A stretch of 5,852 bases of DNA, taken from Alphaproteobacteria bacterium. GTDB taxonomy: Bacteria; Pseudomonadota; Alphaproteobacteria; UBA828. Position numbers and translations under genes: made by a program. The stretch spans positions 1 to 5,852 of the forward strand of contig JAJDVB010000038.1 in the NCBI GenBank assembly GCA_022826345.1, read 5' to 3'. This document shows positions 5,185 to 5,852 of the stretch, piece by piece. The notes beneath the pieces were generated by a model. The model did no database searches and was not told the origin of the DNA. It worked only from the letters and a program-made list of their open reading frames with translations. Positions within the stretch are counted from its first letter, which is position 1; every line of letters begins with the position of its first letter.

Positions 5185-5490
5185 TCAGGGGCGGTGCTGC
5201 CGGCGGAACGCGTGATCGGGATGCACCGGCGGCGGCGTCCAGGGCACGAGGTCGCGCTCGACCAGCATGGAGGCGATCTCGCTGCGGACCTCGTCGCGGT
5301 CGTCGAGCTGCCTGGGGCCGCGCCGGTCGTCGTACAGGTGTATGACGAAGTACCAGCCGCCATCGGGGTTCGCGATGTCGGGCCGGCGCATGACGGTGCC
5401 GACGGTCTGGCCGTAGACGACGATGTCGCATTCGCCGGCGGCGCGCCGGCGGAACTTGACGTCGCCGATCGAGAGGTTCGTGCTCGGCAT
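5185..5490 (-). CDS. Unknown small plasmid protein (101 aa)
   Basis: No family is recognised. The 101-residue protein begins MPSTNLSIGDVKFRRR. Residues 8-54 alternate hydrophobic and polar positions as in beta strands (DIVVYGQTVGTVMRR at 22-36, then WYFVIHLYDD at 46-55), followed by an acidic/basic helix (DDRDEVRSEIASMLVERD, 63-80) and a proline-rich tail (WTPPPVHPDH). A compact beta-sheet plus helix fold is likely; there is no signal peptide or membrane segment. The ATG at 5490 is chosen because GGGAGATCGCCC directly precedes it, nearly the same leader as the SLOG gene (GGGAGATCGTC); a longer frame to 5613 would run back through the ssb terminator and has low-complexity sequence. It lies between ssb and the SLOG gene, same strand, with its own terminator. 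A role in early plasmid establishment is suggested only by location. Confidence 0.83.
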   Translation of the reverse strand: MPSTNLSIGDVKFRRRAAGECDIVVYGQTVGTVMRRPDIANPDGGWYFVIHLYDDRRGPRQLDDRDEVRSEIASMLVERDLVPWTPPPVHPDHAFRRQHRP

Positions 5491-5559
5491 GGGCGATCTC
5501 CCGGAGCGAAGCGGAAGCGCGGCCGCGGCCGTCACGGCGCCGCGCCGCGTTCCGGCAGA

Positions 5560-5611
5560 CGACAAGAAGAAGGGCCGATCCCGAGGCCCGGGGGACGGGC
5601 GGGATCGGCCC
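5560..5611 (-). terminator. Intrinsic terminator after ssb
   Basis: A perfect 12-bp stem GGGCCGATCCCG (5611-5600 with 5583-5572) encloses a 16-nt GC-rich loop that can pair further (CCCG with CGGG). On the minus strand TTCTTCTTGT follows. The hairpin begins 24 nt after the ssb stop. Confidence 0.87.
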
Positions 5612-5635
5612 AAGAGCGGGCGGGAGGGAACCCGC

Positions 5636-5852
5636 TCAGAACGGAATTGTGCTGTCCGATTCGGACGGCTCGGTGCCGGAGGCTGCGGCGGTCTGTGCCG
5701 CCTCGCCGTTCGACGCAGGGGCGCCGTTGCCGTTGGCGGGGCGTTCGAGGAACTGAACCCTCCCGCCGGGGACGAGGATGATCTCGGTCGAGTAGCGGTC
5801 GCTGTCCTCGCCGTCCTTGCGCCACTTCCTGGTCTGCAGCTTGCCCGCGATG
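5636..5852 (-). CDS. ssb: Single-stranded DNA-binding protein, C-terminal part (5' end beyond window)
   Basis: SSB coats single-stranded DNA during replication, repair and conjugative entry, and recruits partner proteins through its C-terminal tip. The 71 visible residues begin in the OB-fold: GKLQTRKWRKDGEDSDRYST matches the canonical strand-turn-strand (E. coli has G.L.TRKW...G.DRY.TE), followed by EIILVPGGRVQFLERP. A short, flexible Asn/Gly/Ala/Ser/Thr-rich linker of about 30 residues leads to a terminal SDSTIPF. The IPF tip is conserved, but the usual run of aspartates just before it is reduced to scattered E and D residues. From the tail length the full protein would be somewhat shorter than chromosomal SSBs; that is an estimate. 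It reads leftward, with a terminator 24 nt past the stop. In plasmids, ssb is typically a leading-region gene. Confidence 0.94.
   Translation of the reverse strand, partial: IAGKLQTRKWRKDGEDSDRYSTEIILVPGGRVQFLERPANGNGAPASNGEAAQTAAASGTEPSESDSTIPF

Noticed and set aside
4637..5431. 264-codon minus-strand frame across the gap between the SLOG gene and the unknown gene
   Set aside because: Crosses a strong terminator and the inverted repeat, is Arg/Pro-rich, and overlaps the better-supported 101-aa gene out of frame.
5491..5613. Upstream extension of the 101-aa unknown gene to an ATG at 5613
   Set aside because: The added 41 codons would cover the ssb terminator hairpin, while the ATG at 5490 has a good ribosome site.

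Overview
The window is GC-rich DNA that looks like the transfer region of a conjugative or mobilizable plasmid, or an integrative conjugative element, from an alphaproteobacterium. The case rests on protein style (a MobF/TrwC-type relaxase opening MVATIAQAASAAYYLE, and a DUF2493/SLOG protein of a kind I associate with alphaproteobacterial plasmids), the high GC content, and the mix of relaxase, single-stranded DNA-binding protein and small plasmid-type genes. The exact genus cannot be read from this sequence.

Layout, left to right. Positions 1-2081 (minus) hold the N-terminal 693 codons of a MobF relaxase-helicase with an intact transesterase domain and Walker A/B motifs; its C-terminus lies off the left edge. 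Positions 2082-2468 are the divergent control region, relatively AT-rich, with short palindromes, a TTGACA box and a possible oriT/nic hairpin. Positions 2469-2774 (plus) encode a 101-residue probable helix-turn-helix protein, the only convincing plus-strand gene. Positions 2775-3591 have no credible gene: the stretch is thymine-poor on the plus strand and packed with perfect short hairpins. Positions 3656-4576 (minus) encode a DUF2493 (YspA/SLOG-type) protein. Positions 4577-5121 are non-coding and contain a long imperfect inverted repeat (arms 4656-4728 and 4872-4935). Positions 5185-5490 (minus) encode a 101-residue unknown protein. Positions 5636-5852 (minus) hold the C-terminal 71 codons of an SSB.

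The three minus-strand genes on the right (ssb, unknown, SLOG) are each followed, 20-25 nt after the stop, by a strong intrinsic terminator, so each appears to end its own transcript. All point leftward, toward the divergent control region next to the relaxase, while the relaxase points away from it. This is the geometry of the F plasmid: a leading region (ssb and host-adaptation genes) read toward oriT, and tra genes read away from it. If oriT is near 2200-2270 and the transferred strand is the plus strand, the right-hand genes would use the entering strand as template, and the large inverted repeat would be a candidate for a single-strand promoter (Frpo-like) or priming site. That reading is inference; the gene order, orientations, terminators and repeats are visible directly.
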